NCBI GenBank assembly: GCA_001898645.1
Contig: MKUQ01000014.1
Location: 124,001 to 188,000 of the forward strand
Direction of reading: 5' to 3'
Source of the DNA: Burkholderiales bacterium 70-64
Lineage (GTDB): Bacteria > Pseudomonadota > Gammaproteobacteria > Burkholderiales > Burkholderiaceae_E
DNA length: 64,000 nucleotides
The position numbers were made by a program, and so were the translations under genes. The notes under the pieces were generated by a model, which was not told the DNA's origin, did no database searches, and saw only the letters and a list, made by a program, of their open reading frames with translations. Positions 63,441-64,000 of this stretch are shown here, one piece after another (the stretch's first letter is position 1; every line of letters starts with the position of its first letter).

Positions 63441-64000
63441 ATGACTGACCCGCACCCCGCTCCCGCCGCCGCCTACACGGCCCTCGATGCCCGCTCCTTC
63501 CGCTCCAGCGTCCTCACCCGCGGCCCATGGGACCCCGGACACCAGCATGCAGGACCGCCCATCGCGCTGGTGTGCCGCGCCGTGGAGCAGGCCGCGCGCG
63601 AGCACGGCCTCACGCACATCGCCCGCGTGACCGCGAACCTTCTACGGCCGGTGCCGATCGGCGACCTCGTCGTCGAAGTCATGACCGACTACGTCGGTCG
63701 CAACGCCGGGCACTTCTCTGCGCATTTGATGGCCGGCAACAAGGACGTGGCCCGCTTCACGGCGCTCGTGCAACGCGAGTCGCCGTTCGAGCTGCCGGCG
63801 GATCTTCCCGGCCACCCGCTGCCGGTCGCGCCGCTCGCGCCCGAGGCGTCGCCGGCTGCGGGCTTTCCCTTCGCCGGCAGGGCGATCGGGTACGCCGACC
63901 TGATGGAGACGCGCGTGGCGCGGGGCACCATGTGGAAGGGCCCCTGCGCGATCTGGTTCCGCATGCGCCATCCGCTGCTGGAAGGGGAGGCGCCGAGCCC
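63441..64000 (+). CDS. Thioesterase-superfamily protein, 3' truncated by window
   Basis: The first 186 codons of a gene that continues past the window end. The sequence (ALDARSFRSSVLTRGPWDPGHQHAGPPIALVCRAVEQAA, then HIARVTANLLRPVPIGDLVVEVMTDYVGRNAGHFSAHLMAG) fits an acyl-CoA thioesterase of the hot-dog fold, TesB-like group, in which two hot-dog domains are expected in about 260-290 residues. The end seen here (GTMWKGPCAIWFRMRHPLLEGE) is the start of the second domain. A -10-like CATAAT lies at 63405-63410. The substrate is unknown. Confidence 0.8.
   Translation, partial: MTDPHPAPAAAYTALDARSFRSSVLTRGPWDPGHQHAGPPIALVCRAVEQAAREHGLTHIARVTANLLRPVPIGDLVVEVMTDYVGRNAGHFSAHLMAGNKDVARFTALVQRESPFELPADLPGHPLPVAPLAPEASPAAGFPFAGRAIGYADLMETRVARGTMWKGPCAIWFRMRHPLLEGEAPS

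Overview
The window looks like chromosomal DNA of a high-GC betaproteobacterium, most likely Burkholderiales. Supporting signs are the proteobacterial-type gshA-gshB pair followed by a ManX-type EIIA and HPr, a TorF porin-glnK-amtB cluster, UbiK, the aerobic box pathway for benzoyl-CoA, and dense GC-rich coding with frequent 4-nt start/stop overlaps. I see no rRNA, tRNA, CRISPR array, insertion sequence or prophage. Almost everything is single-copy metabolic and transport genes in short operons. Accessory content is limited to two VapBC-type toxin-antitoxin pairs and an isolated ArsD-like gene. No non-coding stretch exceeds 300 bases.

Layout. 1-7.2 kb: 3' end of a branched-chain 2-oxoacid dehydrogenase E2 gene (bkdB), then sulfur assimilation: a CysB-like regulator convergent with the sulfate transporter sbp-cysT-cysW-cysA, then cysK with a single-domain rhodanese. 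7.4-8.9 kb: dodecin, a small exported protein and a PIN/RHH toxin-antitoxin pair. 9-15.2 kb: boxD diverging from boxC-boxB-boxA (benzoyl-CoA epoxidation, ring cleavage and semialdehyde oxidation) around one compact promoter with a TGCA-N6-TGCA operator. 15.3-18.7 kb: an amidase and a Tat-exported sulfide:quinone oxidoreductase-like flavoprotein with a small membrane protein. 18.8-30.4 kb: a lipase-like lipoprotein, hisC, an EEP-family phosphodiesterase, mgtC-glpD-DUF1840, a lipoprotein-MFS-GNAT operon, an alpha-methylacyl-CoA racemase-like protein, comM and ubiK.

30.6-33.2 kb: torF-glnK-amtB behind a sigma-54-type promoter. 33.3-38 kb: a membrane GH17 protein facing an NdvB-like GH17-GT2 beta-glucan synthase. 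38-44.4 kb: gshA-gshB-EIIA-ptsH-[AMP-forming acyl-CoA ligase]-ptsI; the ligase between ptsH and ptsI is unusual. 44.4-46.8 kb: periplasmic rhodanese, YeeE/YedE transporter and a tiny membrane ORF, a likely thiosulfate/sulfur module. 46.9-54.6 kb: a divergent CzcCBA-type heavy-metal RND operon with its own two-component system. 54.7-60.5 kb: a DMT exporter and a NodT-MacA-MacB efflux operon. 60.5-64 kb: an MFS transporter, a second VapBC pair with a 20-bp perfect palindrome at its start codon, an ArsD homologue lacking the N-terminal cysteines, and a truncated thioesterase gene.

Sulfur is the recurring theme: sulfate uptake, cysteine synthesis, two rhodaneses, YeeE, SQR and glutathione synthesis. 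The most interesting leads are regulatory: the shared box operator, the palindrome before the SQR gene, three 11-bp direct repeats before the RND operon, and an AT-rich motif shared by the two efflux operons. The acyl-CoA ligase inside the PTS operon and the cysteine-less ArsD follow. All functional statements come from reading sequence and recalled family knowledge; no searches were run.
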